DNA of 33,871 nt from Deltaproteobacteria bacterium. GTDB lineage: Bacteria > Desulfobacterota > Desulfuromonadia > Desulfuromonadales > Geopsychrobacteraceae. The stretch covers positions 1 through 33,871 of the forward strand of contig JAJRRT010000099.1 in NCBI GenBank assembly GCA_024279255.1, written 5' to 3'. Of the stretch, positions 24,013-32,202 are shown piece after piece. Made by a program: the position numbers and the translations under genes. Under the pieces are notes generated by a model. That model saw nothing but the letters and a program-made list of their open reading frames with translations. It was not told the origin of the DNA and did not search any database. Numbering within the stretch: position 1 is the stretch's first letter; the number at the start of each line of letters is the position of its first letter.

Positions 24013-25035
24013 TTAACTTCTAAATGATTCCTGATTCTCATGAAACCAGGCGTAAGTTTTCTCAATACCCTCACGCAAAACCACCTGCGCCTCCCAACCA
24101 AGCGCCTTCATACGTGAAACATCCTGCAGTTTGCGCATGGTACCGTCAGGCTTGGTCTCGTCAAATCCAAGGTGGCCCTGGTACCCGACAACATCCTTGA
24201 TCGTCTCGGCCAGCTCACGAATGGTCACATCAATTCCAGTCCCCAAATTGACAAAGCAGGGCTTGGGATAACTAAGCAAATGTTCCTCCAGCTTCTCCTC
24301 ATCCAGGGTAAGAACATAAACGCTGCCATCAGCCATATCGTCAACAAACAGAAACTCGCGCATCGGCTTGCCGCTACCCCAGACAATAACCTCATCAGGT
24401 GATGAATCAGAATTTTCTCGCCTATCGCCACCCGCCTCTCGCCTCGCCATCTCCAACTTAGCCTCGTGAATGCGACGGATCAACGCCGGCATGACGTGAG
24501 AATTTTCAGGATGGAAGTTGTCACCGGGGCCATAGAGATTGGTCGGCATCACTGCGATAAATTTTGTACCGTACTGGCGGTTATAAGATTCGCACATCTT
24601 GATACCAGCGATCTTGGCGATGGCATAGGGCTCATTGGTTGGCTCAAGCAGACCAGTCAGCAGGTGCTCTTCACTCATCGGCTGTGGCGCATTTTTCGGG
24701 TAAATACAACTAGAACCGAGAAACAGCAACCGCTCAACGCCAGCTTCATAAGCCGAATGAATGACGTTATTCTGGATCATCAGGTTGAGATGGATGAACT
24801 CGGCCGGATAAGTATTGTTTGCATGGATGCCACCAACCTTGGCCGCCGCAAGAATAACGTACTGCGGCTTTTCATTGAAAAAGAACTCGCGCACCGCAAC
24901 CGTATTCGTCAGGTCAAGCTCATCTATTTCAGGAAGCAGCAGATTGGTATAACCACCGGCCTTAAGACGCCTAACCAGCGCCGAACCGACTAAGCCATTA
25001 GAACCAGCAACGAATATTTTCGAATTCTTTTCCAT
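24013..25035 (-). CDS. fcl: GDP-L-fucose synthase with repeat-encoded insertion
   Basis: This epimerase-reductase turns GDP-4-keto-6-deoxymannose into GDP-L-fucose with NADPH. The nucleotide site is [13 protein letters not shown] near residues 9-21, catalytic Y137 and K141 lie in YAIAK, and [13 protein letters not shown] and [15 protein letters not shown] are typical. Residues 194-213 ([20 protein letters not shown]) separate HEAK from VIVWGSG. E. coli Fcl has about seven residues there and this protein about 23. The inserted DNA is the heptamer-type repeat. The upstream gmd gene makes its substrate. Confidence 0.96.
   Translation of the reverse strand: MEKNSKIFVAGSNGLVGSALVRRLKAGGYTNLLLPEIDELDLTNTVAVREFFFNEKPQYVILAAAKVGGIHANNTYPAEFIHLNLMIQNNVIHSAYEAGVERLLFLGSSCIYPKNAPQPMSEEHLLTGLLEPTNEPYAIAKIAGIKMCESYNRQYGTKFIAVMPTNLYGPGDNFHPENSHVMPALIRRIHEAKLEMARREAGGDRRENSDSSPDEVIVWGSGKPMREFLFVDDMADGSVYVLTLDEEKLEEHLLSYPKPCFVNLGTGIDVTIRELAETIKDVVGYQGHLGFDETKPDGTMRKLQDVSRMKALGWEAQVVLREGIEKTYAWFHENQESFRS
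24397..24458. repeat. Heptamer-type repeat inside fcl, in frame
   Basis: On the coding strand GGAGATGGCGAGGCGAGAGG, GCGGGTGGCGATAGGCGAGA and AAATTC follow the GARGYKA-like period, giving the arginine/glutamate-rich insertion. Only the purine arm is clear, and a pyrimidine arm is weak or absent. Confidence 0.78.
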
Positions 25036-25099
25036 TATGATTTCAACCTACATTAAAAGTGTTGAGAATATCTTTCAAAACCTAACAGCTTTACCACCC

Positions 25100-25220
25100 G
25101 TTCGTTTCACTCACTCGAGATCACAGAGTACACAGAGAAATCGATAATTTAAGGTTTAACCAAAAAGACAAAAACTTTGATCTGGCTTCCCTCAGTGTTC
25201 TCCGTGTCCTCTGTGGTAAA
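25100..25220. repeat. CACAGAG-arm hairpin repeat between gmd and fcl
   Basis: The left arm (GATCACAGAGTACACAGAGA) pairs with the right arm (TGTTCTCCGTGTCCTCTGTG). The middle carries AAGGTTTAACCAAAAAG, an exact copy of the shared core. Confidence 0.9.
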
Positions 25221-25231
25221 AAGCTCTTGAT

Positions 25232-26380
25232 CTACTCTTTAGCCACAGAAACTTTAAACCCATGGTCCTTCAGCAAACGCGTCTTCTTCGCAATTTCCAG
25301 ATCAGCCAGAGCCATCTCACTCACCAGTTCCTGCAGCGTTGTTTTCGGTACCCAGCCAAGCTTTTCCTTCGCCTTAGTCGGGTCCCCAAGTAAAGTCTCA
25401 ACCTCAGTCGGGCGGAAGAAACGTGGATCGACACGGACGATAATATCTCCCCGAGAGGGTCCAGTGGTTTCTGAAATACCATCTCTCTCCTCTAGCTTCT
25501 CGCTTCTCACCTCTTCAACGATCCCCACTTCATCAACTCCGCTCCCCTCCCAACGCAGCGTAATACCCAACTCAGCAGCAGCAAACTCAACAAACTGACG
25601 CACCGAATACTGCACCCCGGTCGCAATGACGAAATCCTCAGCCTCTTCCTGTTGCAGCATCAACCACTGCATCTCAACATAATCTTTAGCATGGCCCCAA
25701 TCACGGAGAGCGTCCATGTTGCCAAGCGACAAGCAATCTTCCAACCCCTGCGTGATATTGGCAAGGGTGCGGGTGATCTTGCGCGTAACAAAGGTCTCAC
25801 CACGTCGCGGCGACTCATGGTTAAACAGAATGCCGTTACAAGCATAGATGCCATATGCCTCACGAAAGTTAACGGTGATCCAATAGGCGTACATTTTAGC
25901 GACAGCATAGGGTGAACGTGGGTAGAAAGGCGTGGTCTCTTTCTGGGGTGTTTCCTGCACCAGACCATAAAGTTCAGAAGTCGAAGCCTGGTAGAAACGG
26001 GTCTTCTTCTCCAACCCTAAAATCCGGATCGCCTCCAACATGCGCAAGGTACCGATACCATCGACATCGGCGGTGTACTCGGGGGATTCGAACGAAACCG
26101 CCACATGGCTCATCGCACCCAGATTATAAATCTCATCCGGCTCGGTCTCTTTGATGATCCGCACCAGGTTTGAGGTGTCCGACAGATCACCAAAATGCAT
26201 ATGAAAGTTATCGCTGTTAAACGCGTCACTCTCGTAGATATGATCAACCCGCTCGGTATTAAACAATGAAGCCCGGCGCTTGATGCCGTGGACGATATAA
26301 TTTTTCTCAAGAAGAAACTCGGCCAGATAAGAGCCGTCCTGCCCGGTGACACCGGTGATAAGTGAAACTTTTTGTGACAT
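25232..26380 (-). CDS. gmd: GDP-mannose 4,6-dehydratase with repeat-encoded insertion
   Basis: This dehydratase converts GDP-mannose to GDP-4-keto-6-deoxymannose. The NADP site [16 protein letters not shown] opens the protein, followed by [14 protein letters not shown], the catalytic YAVAK near residues 158-162, and [17 protein letters not shown]. The C-terminal [20 protein letters not shown] is typical. The ATG at 26380 has GGAGGG eight bases upstream; an ATG at 26401 overlaps the upstream stop and is an alternative. Between DEVGIV and GDIIV the protein carries [17 protein letters not shown] and more. E. coli Gmd has a loop about nine residues shorter, without such charge, at this place. The extra DNA is heptamer-type repeat. 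Confidence 0.96.
   Translation of the reverse strand: MSQKVSLITGVTGQDGSYLAEFLLEKNYIVHGIKRRASLFNTERVDHIYESDAFNSDNFHMHFGDLSDTSNLVRIIKETEPDEIYNLGAMSHVAVSFESPEYTADVDGIGTLRMLEAIRILGLEKKTRFYQASTSELYGLVQETPQKETTPFYPRSPYAVAKMYAYWITVNFREAYGIYACNGILFNHESPRRGETFVTRKITRTLANITQGLEDCLSLGNMDALRDWGHAKDYVEMQWLMLQQEEAEDFVIATGVQYSVRQFVEFAAAELGITLRWEGSGVDEVGIVEEVRSEKLEERDGISETTGPSRGDIIVRVDPRFFRPTEVETLLGDPTKAKEKLGWVPKTTLQELVSEMALADLEIAKKTRLLKDHGFKVSVAKE
25459..25525. repeat. Heptamer-type repeat inside gmd, in frame
   Basis: On the coding strand GAAGAGGTGAGAAGCGAGAA and GCTAGAGGAGAGAGATGG follow the GARGYKA period and encode [12 protein letters not shown] complementary pyrimidine arm is weak, so this may be a partly decayed or replaced element. 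Confidence 0.8.
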
Positions 26381-26397
26381 ACTTTTCCCTCCTATAT

Positions 26398-27159
26398 TCA
26401 TACAGGCTTTCTCAACAGCCTGATCCTGATAAATTCGCGAATAATCAAAAGAATGAACAAAGAATTTGTAACGAAATACCGCTTAAACAAACGCCTTGGT
26501 TCCTGGCAAAGACGATAAAACCATTCAAGAGAACATTTCTGCATCCAAAGAGGTGCACGTTTTTGCAAACCAGCATATACCGGGAAAGCTCCGCCCAAAC
26601 CAAGCATGACAGCGCTGATCTTTCCCTTCTGACGTGCCATCCAAAATTCCTGTCTGGGGCACCCCAGAGCGACCATGACCATATTGGCACCCGAAGCATT
26701 GATGTGTTCAACGATCTCGCACTCTTCTCTCTCACTCAATTCGCGAAAAGGAGGAGAATATACACCCGCAATCTTCAAATCAGGGTACTCACGATTTATC
26801 CGTGAAGTGATTTTGTCCAGAACTTCGTTAGTGGAACCATAAAAAAAGATGCTGAGATTTTTCTGAGCAGCTTTTGAGATCAGCCCCGGCATCAGGTCCA
26901 TACCAGCGACCCGTTCTTGCTTAATCCCGTAGAGCAAATTAAGACTTTTGACCAAGGGCATACCGTCAAGAGTCACAAGGTCTGCGCCATCAACAATCGC
27001 TTTAAATTCAGAACTGCGCCAGGCCTCTATGGTCATATGGACATTGGCAATACAAACATAAGAGAAGACACGCCTGCTTGCCAGTTCGGCAATTTTCTCT
27101 AGAAAGCTAACATAGAGCCCAGTAGAAAGCGCGATACTGATAAGTCTGGTTTTCTTCAG
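26398..27159 (-). CDS. WecG/TagA/CpsF-family glycosyltransferase, start unclear
   Basis: This family transfers a sugar, often N-acetylmannosamine or its uronic acid, to a lipid-linked intermediate. Signatures are [53 protein letters not shown] and [21 protein letters not shown]. An ATG at 27036 would cut off the conserved first strand. The same frame continues upstream without a stop through [15 protein letters not shown] and back to a CTG at 27159, preceded by GGAG. This gives a normal length of about 253 residues. No in-frame ATG, GTG or TTG exists there. An out-of-frame ATG at 27166, two bases off, could mark a mutated start. The stop overlaps an ATG of gmd. Confidence 0.82.
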   Translation of the reverse strand: MKKTRLISIALSTGLYVSFLEKIAELASRRVFSYVCIANVHMTIEAWRSSEFKAIVDGADLVTLDGMPLVKSLNLLYGIKQERVAGMDLMPGLISKAAQKNLSIFFYGSTNEVLDKITSRINREYPDLKIAGVYSPPFRELSEREECEIVEHINASGANMVMVALGCPRQEFWMARQKGKISAVMLGLGGAFPVYAGLQKRAPLWMQKCSLEWFYRLCQEPRRLFKRYFVTNSLFILLIIREFIRIRLLRKPV

Positions 27160-27228
27160 GGGTCATGTCTCCGTTCTTCAGGCGTCTGTAAATTCACCAA
27201 CCACGAACATTAAAAAACTCACAAGTAG

Positions 27229-27507
27229 TATCTTGCATCGAAAGAACCGGTTGCTTCTATAGGTTACGCCGCCGACCTGTCCTATCGACTGGCGCCACCT
27301 CTGGCCACCCCTCTTAAACTAAGAGGATTGCTACTAAACCTCACAGCAAGGCGAATACCAACCTTTTGGATTGGACCTTCAAAATACTTCTTAAGGAGAA
27401 CAGAAACATATTACAAGGGCAATTATTCCGTTGACAAGAGAATGCACCTCAAATCTTTGCAGCGTTTTGATGATAACGTAATGAAAAAGATAGAGGTTAT
27501 AGGTTAA
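27229..27507 (+). pseudogene. Possible coding remnant, unidentified
   Basis: A frame of about 93 codons runs opposite to all neighbours. It begins after a TAG with no ATG near the left end and ends at TAA. Its first half has G/C-rich third positions (GYAADLSYRLAPPLATPLKL) and the second is A+T-rich (YFLRRTETYYKGNYS), with protein-like composition. No family was recognised. It may be the tail of a lost gene or chance. Confidence 0.25.
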
Positions 27508-27694
27508 TTTGCCAAAATATTTTATCGGGCTAAGGTTTAATGGTACGAAAATAATATTTTTGAATCAATAATCGCAAGATAACACAATGTAAAAGAGGCA
27601 ATAGCCTTCAATGTATATCTCCACATCTCTCAGAAAATTGGGTCACGATATTAAAAAAGAAAAGCGATAGTACACATGCCATCTAGACCTAGTA

Positions 27695-27733
27695 TAACAA
27701 ACGGCTTTTTCAGCATTATTGATACGTTTGTTA
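27695..27733. repeat. Short inverted repeat, 9-bp arms
   Basis: TAACAAACG and CGTTTGTTA are perfect complements separated by 21 bases. It could be a terminator-like hairpin, a regulator site or a trace of a mobile element; no T-run follows on either strand. Confidence 0.6.
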
Positions 27734-27766
27734 CGCTTCGCACAATCATAATCCTTTGATACTATA

Positions 27767-27798
27767 GGGACATAAGCATTTTGTGCTTATCGGTTCCC
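27767..27798 (-). terminator. Possible terminator-like hairpin after the glycosyltransferase-acyltransferase gene
   Basis: ATAAGCA and TGCTTAT form a 7-bp stem around a 5-base loop, flanked by GGGA and TCCC that can extend it. It lies about 45 bases downstream of the leftward gene. There is no T-tract, so intrinsic termination is uncertain. Confidence 0.4.
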
Positions 27799-27843
27799 TT
27801 GGGCGCGACAACCTTATCATCCACAAGATGTGGGTCTATATAG

Positions 27844-29331
27844 CTATCGGGAAAGTAATTTTTTATGTTCACTAATCTCTTTTGGGGTAAATCTCATCTT
27901 TAAAACCTTGGCAGGACTCCCAGCCACAATCGAATATGGCGGTACATCCTTAATAACGACGCTTCCTGCTGCCACAATTGAGCCTTCACCGATAACGACC
28001 CCCGCCAAAACGATTGATCCATGCCCGACCCAGACATCGCTTTCGACAAAGGTTTTATAAGAATCCCCTCTCGGAGAATCCCAAATCACCTTTCCAACGA
28101 TATCAAATCGATGGTCGTCGCGACCTACAAATGCTACATTTCTTGCCACCAAGACACTATCTCCGAACTGAATATCACAATGAATTAAAGAATGATGACC
28201 AAATTGGACTCGATCGCCAAAACTAATATCTTTGTGGGGAGACCAAAGCTGTACAGACCAAGGAATCCGAACCATCCCTCGACGTTTAACCCATCTAGCC
28301 TTAAAAGTAAAAAATAGAAAAGACCGAACAGCGTTGGCTATGAGTCTCAGTCTAAAATAGAGTGGGCTTATGCCAGGTCTGATATTTGATAGTGAATCAG
28401 GTTGTTTCATTTTGTTCCCAGATGAAATCTTAGACAGCAGCCACTTAACCCTAACTTTGATTGATTTACTGTAAATATTATCTTCAATCCACCGATCTGC
28501 TTCCTCGAAAGGTGCAGAAGGTTTTTCAGTAAACTCCAACGGAAAAATGTCACGTTCACCGTAAGTTTGTGGCATAAAAACTTTAACTTCAGATGTATGC
28601 GTAGACGAATCACCAAACCCAGCATTTATTACAAAATTTGAAGCAGGGTAGATACTTAACCCTCTATTCAAAAAGCAGGTAATCATCCAGCAATAAGCCC
28701 AAGAATTTCTTTTACCAGACAACACCATTCGATAAAGAATATACCAATAAATTGCGGCCCGGTAAGACCCAAGTGATTTTTTAAGGTTTTTGACAAAATT
28801 AAGCGTGGAATATTTTAAAAAATCATCTTCGTATTGACCCCATGCTCTTTTCCAGGTAGCCCAACCCCAGCAGTTATTGTACCGTGATAAAAAATATGGG
28901 TTCGAAACTTCACCAGGAAATGTTTTTGTTCCACATACTGACATCACATTGTCAGAGTCAGCATACTTATCAAGCATTTCATCACAAAACAGAAAAAACT
29001 GAGCATGTGGCACTAAATCATCTTCGAGAATAATAGCCCGATCTACCTGATCAAAAACCCAATCTAAGCCTGAAGAGATTCTTAATTTACACCCCATGTT
29101 TTCATCAGAAATATGAAATTTTGTTCGACCTGCCCAATCCTTAAACACATTGACAGATTCAGCTACTAATCCTTCCTCTTCCGACTTTCCTTCTCTTGCG
29201 CCATCAACAACAACATAAAGATCTCTGTCTTGCTGATTTTCAAGACAATGCCTAAGCCTTCGTGCATGGTCAGGACGATTAAATAAGATAACAACAATAG
29301 GTGTACGCAAAAGCAGAGATGTCTCAGTCAC
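27844..29331 (-). CDS. Fusion of an HlpA-like glycosyltransferase and a hexapeptide acyltransferase
   Basis: The protein has about 495 residues. Residues 8-250 resemble GT-A glycosyltransferases of the HlpA-like group, with TPIVVILFNRPDHARR at the N-terminus, YVVVDGAREGK, the DxD-like LEDDLVPH near residue 107 and NNCWGWATWKRAWG near 155. Residues 340-495 are a left-handed beta-helix acyltransferase with WSPHKDISFGDRVQFG, VWVGHGSIVLAGVVIGEGS and the closing AAGSVVIKDVPPYSIVAGSPA. One frame encodes both without interruption. The GTG at 29331 lies four bases after the upstream stop, and the TTG at 29310 is an alternative. It probably adds a sugar and an O-acetyl group to the repeat unit. Donor and acceptor are unknown. 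Confidence 0.85.
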   Translation of the reverse strand: MTETSLLLRTPIVVILFNRPDHARRLRHCLENQQDRDLYVVVDGAREGKSEEEGLVAESVNVFKDWAGRTKFHISDENMGCKLRISSGLDWVFDQVDRAIILEDDLVPHAQFFLFCDEMLDKYADSDNVMSVCGTKTFPGEVSNPYFLSRYNNCWGWATWKRAWGQYEDDFLKYSTLNFVKNLKKSLGSYRAAIYWYILYRMVLSGKRNSWAYCWMITCFLNRGLSIYPASNFVINAGFGDSSTHTSEVKVFMPQTYGERDIFPLEFTEKPSAPFEEADRWIEDNIYSKSIKVRVKWLLSKISSGNKMKQPDSLSNIRPGISPLYFRLRLIANAVRSFLFFTFKARWVKRRGMVRIPWSVQLWSPHKDISFGDRVQFGHHSLIHCDIQFGDSVLVARNVAFVGRDDHRFDIVGKVIWDSPRGDSYKTFVESDVWVGHGSIVLAGVVIGEGSIVAAGSVVIKDVPPYSIVAGSPAKVLKMRFTPKEISEHKKLLSR

Positions 29332-29335
29332 AGCG

Positions 29336-30223
29336 TTAAAAAACCTTTCCCCCAAGACGGATCCGTGACAAAACGGACAAAAGAACCTTTGTATAAGGCC
29401 AAACCCAGAACAAGGGCCAGACAACGCCCGCGTGTCTCTGGCAGAAAATTCGCCAACTGTTTAGAGGAAGCCCTTTTGGGCCTAAAATCTTTTCCCATCG
29501 AGTAGCAAACGGCAATGATTTATCCTTATATCCCCCAGCATTGATATTATCGTTCTCGCAATGCCCAACAAAACCTGGCGCTACCGAAATCGGGTAACCA
29601 GCTTTGGTCGCACGAAGTCCGTAGTCGAAATCACCCATGCCATGATGAAAGCATTCATCAAGCAAACCGATAGTCTCGAACACTTCGCGTGAAACCAACA
29701 CACAGTTTCCATTCATTGTTGTACAAGGTTGAGAAACAGGACTAAGCTGCAATCGTTCGAATTTTGTAAGATGGAATTTAGATGGACGAACAATACCACC
29801 ATAGGTTAAACAACCAACACTATTCTGCGTTGCCCCCACGACAATGCCAGAACGATTTGCTTTTTGGACCATTGATTTATGCGTTATAAGCATTTTATAA
29901 ATGGCATCAGGTTCAATGGTTGTATCATCATTTAACCACAGTACAAAATTGGGCTTATCCGTAAGAGCATAATTCCACGCCTTAAGCATGCCACGATTCC
30001 AGAACAACTCTCCGTGACCCTTCAATATTTTAACATTAGGAAACTTGGATCGAATAGAATATTCGGTTCCGTCAGTACTACCATCATCTACTAAAATAGC
30101 GTGTAATCTAAATTGATTATTCGAACGTTGTGCAAAGAGAGCGTCTAAACATTTTAAAGTTTTCTCTTTCCGGTTATGACAAGTAACAAGGACTTCAATA
30201 GTTAATTCTTTACTATCACACAT
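29336..30223 (-). CDS. Family 2 glycosyltransferase (rhamnosyltransferase-like)
   Basis: The 295-residue protein has a GT-A fold: VLVTCHNRKEKTLKCL near residue 12, VDDGSTDGTEY near 45, the metal-binding LWLNDDTTIEPDA near 95, then GNCVLVSREVFETIGLLDECFHHGMGDFDYGLRATKAG. The last segment is typical of rhamnosyl- and related transferases acting on lipid-linked oligosaccharides. The ATG at 30223 overlaps the end of the polymerase gene (ATGTGTGA), and an ATG at 30247 is the alternative. The fusion gene follows directly. The sugar cannot be read from sequence. Confidence 0.9.
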   Translation of the reverse strand: MCDSKELTIEVLVTCHNRKEKTLKCLDALFAQRSNNQFRLHAILVDDGSTDGTEYSIRSKFPNVKILKGHGELFWNRGMLKAWNYALTDKPNFVLWLNDDTTIEPDAIYKMLITHKSMVQKANRSGIVVGATQNSVGCLTYGGIVRPSKFHLTKFERLQLSPVSQPCTTMNGNCVLVSREVFETIGLLDECFHHGMGDFDYGLRATKAGYPISVAPGFVGHCENDNINAGGYKDKSLPFATRWEKILGPKGLPLNSWRIFCQRHAGVVWPLFWVWPYTKVLLSVLSRIRLGGKVF

Positions 30224-31580
30224 GGATAGATCCACGTAGGTAGCCATCTATCTTAATAAATGAAGACATTTTCCAAGCGACCCATATATAAAAGATAGTC
30301 GGCAAAGAACCAAACGTGAAGGTTGACTGTCCCATTATAGATAAAAGAATAATAGAATAGATACATAGGTAAAACGAATATTGTTGGTAAGAACTTGTTT
30401 CCTTCATCAGAGAGCATATTTTAGAAAACAATATTCCAAAAAAACAAACAACAATCAATCCAAAATAACCAAATTCAAAATATAGCTCACTGATTATACC
30501 TGATCTAATTCCAAACTCTGATTGGTGTAATCTTGACCAGGATCTTGCACTGTCCATTATGACAAAACTCTGCTTATCAATATCAAACAAACTTAACGCT
30601 GAAGAGTTTGCCAGGGATGCTAAAGTACTAAGAGTCCAATTATATCCGGGTATATGCCCGGGATCAAAATACGTTACAGTCCAAGCAAACTCCATAAATT
30701 CAGCACCAATAGTTCCAAACATTCCATCGAGCGACATCTGCAAAGTAGATGCTGATCTTACAAATGCCAATATAACATACAAAACAACAGCAACGCTCAA
30801 TAAAGATAAATTTGTTTTTCTAGAAAAGCTACCCCTTACCTTAACAATAAGTTGAAATGCACCAACAATAGACAGCAATAAAATTATACGCCTACCATCA
30901 ATTGCAGAAGAAATACAAATTAGACAAGTCGCTAAAATCCAAAACATACGTTCTATTGCTGATCTTACTTTAATTGTGCGATAGACAGTAAACTGAACAG
31001 AAAAAAACATAACTAGCGCAAAAGATTGAGCAAAGCCAAGCTTTATGACATACATCCTATCAACTATATTTTCACCAGAAAGCAATGGCAAATAACCCCA
31101 AGATAAATACATCGAAACTAAATAAAAAACAGGGTACAATAAAAAAATGGCTTGCCATAATATATTTGGAAAATCCTTATTCAATGGAAATATGCATACT
31201 AAATCCTGACCATCTAAATATTCATAAATAAGAGTTCCACAACAAAAAAACATCAAAAATACATAATGAATAAAAATTGGTTCATAGAAATTTATAGAGA
31301 TATCATATGGTAGCTCCCAAATATTCTTAAGATTATTAAATGAACCTGCAAAGGTAACTCCAAGAATTGGCCATACAAACCACAACCAAAGAACGGATGT
31401 AGCGCTATGATTTTTCACGATAGAGACAAGGTAATAGCTTAAACAAACAGCAGGAAACATTAAATAATAATATACATCATAAGAAAAATACTGAACGCTG
31501 TATGCACTATAATAATATTTTAATGCAACTATCAAGATAATTATAAAGACTATAAGACGATGTATATATAATTTATTCAT
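30216..31580 (-). CDS. wzy: Wzy-like oligosaccharide repeat-unit polymerase
   Basis: The 454-residue protein has about 11-12 hydrophobic helices and few conserved motifs, as usual for Wzy. Examples are the first helices LYIHRLIVFIIILIVALKYY and YLMFPAVCLSYYLVSI. A large polar segment near residues 275-345 (PGYNWTLSTLASL, FGIRSGIISELYFEFG) resembles the O-antigen polymerase family, with ...ELYFEFGYFGL before a late helix. It would join flipped repeat units in the periplasm. The start lies 10 bases after the acyltransferase stop, without a Shine-Dalgarno sequence, suggesting coupled translation. The gene is strongly A+T-rich. Confidence 0.82.
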   Translation of the reverse strand: MNKLYIHRLIVFIIILIVALKYYYSAYSVQYFSYDVYYYLMFPAVCLSYYLVSIVKNHSATSVLWLWFVWPILGVTFAGSFNNLKNIWELPYDISINFYEPIFIHYVFLMFFCCGTLIYEYLDGQDLVCIFPLNKDFPNILWQAIFLLYPVFYLVSMYLSWGYLPLLSGENIVDRMYVIKLGFAQSFALVMFFSVQFTVYRTIKVRSAIERMFWILATCLICISSAIDGRRIILLLSIVGAFQLIVKVRGSFSRKTNLSLLSVAVVLYVILAFVRSASTLQMSLDGMFGTIGAEFMEFAWTVTYFDPGHIPGYNWTLSTLASLANSSALSLFDIDKQSFVIMDSARSWSRLHQSEFGIRSGIISELYFEFGYFGLIVVCFFGILFSKICSLMKETSSYQQYSFYLCIYSIILLSIMGQSTFTFGSLPTIFYIWVAWKMSSFIKIDGYLRGSIHV

Positions 31581-31590
31581 AAATTAAAAA

Positions 31591-32202
31591 TCAATTTTTA
31601 TTGTTTTGAATTTTTTTTATATGTCTGGCAGGACAACCAGCAGCAATAGCATCAGAGGCAACATCCTTAATAACCACTGAACCAGCTCCAATTACGGAGT
31701 TCTCCCCAATATTAACTCCTTTCAAAATGACAGATCTCGAACCAACAAACACATTATCTCCAACGACTACAGGCGAAACATTTATCGAATCTTCATCAGT
31801 GTTAAAACGTCTACCCTCAGACTTAATAGAATGAAAGTCAGAATCTGCGACCATCACATCGGCTCCGAACAAACATTCGCGACCAATCCGTATTGACTTA
31901 GCTGCACAGATTGAACCACCGCTTATCCCACTATCACGTCCAATTATTATCTCGGCAGTGACTCTCAAAGTACGCAATACCACAGGATGACTGACACCAA
32001 GAGCAGTGAACCGACTATCAGAGCAAAGCACTGCCCTATCTTCAATTTTGATTTTGGATCCCGGGACAAGGCTAACTATTGGCATGCCATAAAAACGAAC
32101 ATTCCTACCAATAATGACACCATGCCTCTTAAGGCGCACAGGAACAGTAATGTCCCACCAAAGCCTCAATGACCTAAACCATATCTTTTCGAGAATAAGC
32201 AC
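31591..32202 (-). CDS. Hexapeptide-repeat acyltransferase (WbbJ/maltose O-acetyltransferase-like)
   Basis: The 203-residue protein is a left-handed beta-helix acyltransferase. Turns run from IIGRNVRFYGMPIVSL through IIIGRDSGISGGSICAAKSI to VVVGDNVFVGSRSVILKGVN and the usual end GAGSVVIKDVASDAIAAGCPA. The likely catalytic histidine lies in VADSDFHSI near residue 120. It probably O-acetylates a sugar of the repeat unit with acetyl-CoA. The GTG start has GGGAG six bases upstream and overlaps the flippase end by 29 bases, an unusually long overlap. The fusion gene further down carries a second domain of this class. Confidence 0.9.
   Translation of the reverse strand: MLILEKIWFRSLRLWWDITVPVRLKRHGVIIGRNVRFYGMPIVSLVPGSKIKIEDRAVLCSDSRFTALGVSHPVVLRTLRVTAEIIIGRDSGISGGSICAAKSIRIGRECLFGADVMVADSDFHSIKSEGRRFNTDEDSINVSPVVVGDNVFVGSRSVILKGVNIGENSVIGAGSVVIKDVASDAIAAGCPARHIKKIQNNKN

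Larger units (their letters stand above)
27160..27843. other. Gene-poor 0.7 kb stretch marking the composition change
   Basis: No complete gene was found. A rightward reading frame of about 93 codons (27229-27507) without a good start may be a gene remnant. There is a 9-bp inverted repeat TAACAAACG/CGTTTGTTA (27695-27703 and 27725-27733) and a hairpin with stem ATAAGCA/TGCTTAT (27767-27798). A+T content rises through the region. It probably separates two transcription units and may be a site of past recombination. Confidence 0.55.

Noticed and set aside
24466..24993. Rightward open frame (175 codons) opposite fcl
   Set aside because: It is fully antisense to the well-conserved fcl gene and has no family resemblance or ribosome-binding site.
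21552..25220. Insertion-sequence ends or MITEs in the CACAGAG elements
   Set aside because: No transposase gene is present and target-site duplications were not evident; they look more like REP/palindromic elements, though a MITE origin cannot be excluded.
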